DNA of 64,000 nt from Acetobacter aceti (GTDB lineage: Bacteria > Pseudomonadota > Alphaproteobacteria > Acetobacterales > Acetobacteraceae). Below the pieces are notes generated by a model. It did not search any database. It worked only from the letters and a program-made list of their open reading frames with translations, and was not told the origin of the DNA. A program made the position numbers and the translations under genes. This document shows positions 63,768 to 64,000 of this stretch, one piece after another (the first letter of the stretch is position 1; every line of letters begins with the position of its first letter). The stretch covers positions 2,542,001-2,606,000 of the forward strand of contig NZ_CP014692.1 in NCBI RefSeq assembly GCF_002005445.1. The letters are read 5' to 3'.

Positions 63768-64000
63768 CGTTCCGTTTTCCCCTCGGCCTGCCCCGCAGCG
63801 CCTCTGTCGATAATCCACACAACCTCACCATCCGAGCATATATGGCTGGCTGGTTCAGCCGCATCTCCCGCACGGACCCGGCCAAGCACGCCCGCCTTGG
63901 ACGTTCCTGTCACGAGAAACAGCACATGCCTGCTGGACGCAATCGCCGGATAGGTCAGCGTCAGTCTTGTATGAGGGGCGTCGTCAGGCACGCAGGACGC
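63764..64000 (-). CDS. pgl: 6-phosphogluconolactonase, C-terminal part (gene continues beyond window)
   Basis: The last 78 or so residues of a Pgl/DevB-type lactonase, open to the window edge. PHTRLTLTYPAIASSRHVLFLVTGTSKAGVLGRV and PASHI..DGEVVWIIDRGA are the typical end of this family, which hydrolyses 6-phosphogluconolactone in the pentose phosphate pathway. Its overlap with rpiA supports one operon. Confidence 0.85.
   Translation of the reverse strand, partial: ASCVPDDAPHTRLTLTYPAIASSRHVLFLVTGTSKAGVLGRVRAGDAAEPASHICSDGEVVWIIDRGAAGQAEGKTER

Overview
This is a 64 kb chromosomal segment with coding GC of roughly 57% and dense alphaproteobacterial operons. The mix of genes points to the Acetobacteraceae, most likely a motile acetic acid bacterium related to Acetobacter. 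The supporting signs are a dimeric NADP isocitrate dehydrogenase, a GumK-like (acetan-type) glycosyltransferase with a GH5 glycanase, a DUF1150/Hsp20 pair, the pgl-rpiA-gntK pentose phosphate genes and a flagellar flgBC-fliEQR-flhB block. The genus is an inference. I see no rRNA, tRNA or CRISPR array.

Layout. 1-11250: the tail of an unknown gene, a gamma-glutamyltransferase-like lipoprotein, a small lipoprotein, ispH-thrB-rnhA, a secreted repeat protein, a glycogen-debranching type enzyme, a lytic transglycosylase, icd and a small secreted protein. 11250-12975: an AT-richer, gene-poor stretch with a decayed transposase fragment. 12976-22615: an uncharacterised uptake and catabolic region (TonB receptor, sugar-isomerase-like TIM barrel, 2-oxoglutarate oxygenase, class II aldolase, hydroxyacid dehydrogenase, LysR regulator, and an ABC importer whose binding protein is fused to its permease). 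22793-31614: a LysR regulator, an AT-rich orphan, and a nitrogen-compound cluster (ArgE-like deacylase, GMC oxidoreductase, NCS1 permease, RidA, flavin monooxygenase, DUF1028).

31989-42269 is one long leftward operon: ABC transporter, NikR-like regulator, two DUF1989 proteins, urea/guanidine carboxylase and allophanate hydrolase. It would import a urea- or guanidine-type compound and break it down to ammonia and CO2. The regulator has lost three of the four nickel ligands of NikR. A perfect inverted repeat just upstream of the operon's first gene is a good operator candidate.

43034-50615: DUF1150 and Hsp20, a GH5 glycanase, and three glycosyltransferase genes, two of which are two-domain fusions, probably for exopolysaccharide. 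50716-57255: a RadC-like protein with a lost JAMM motif, an EmrAB efflux pair behind a TetR-type palindrome, a HerA-like ATPase and a BaiN-type flavoprotein. 57356-62010: flagellar basal-body and export genes in two divergent units. 62254-64000: a small Cys-rich protein and the gntK-rpiA-pgl pentose phosphate genes; pgl runs off the window.
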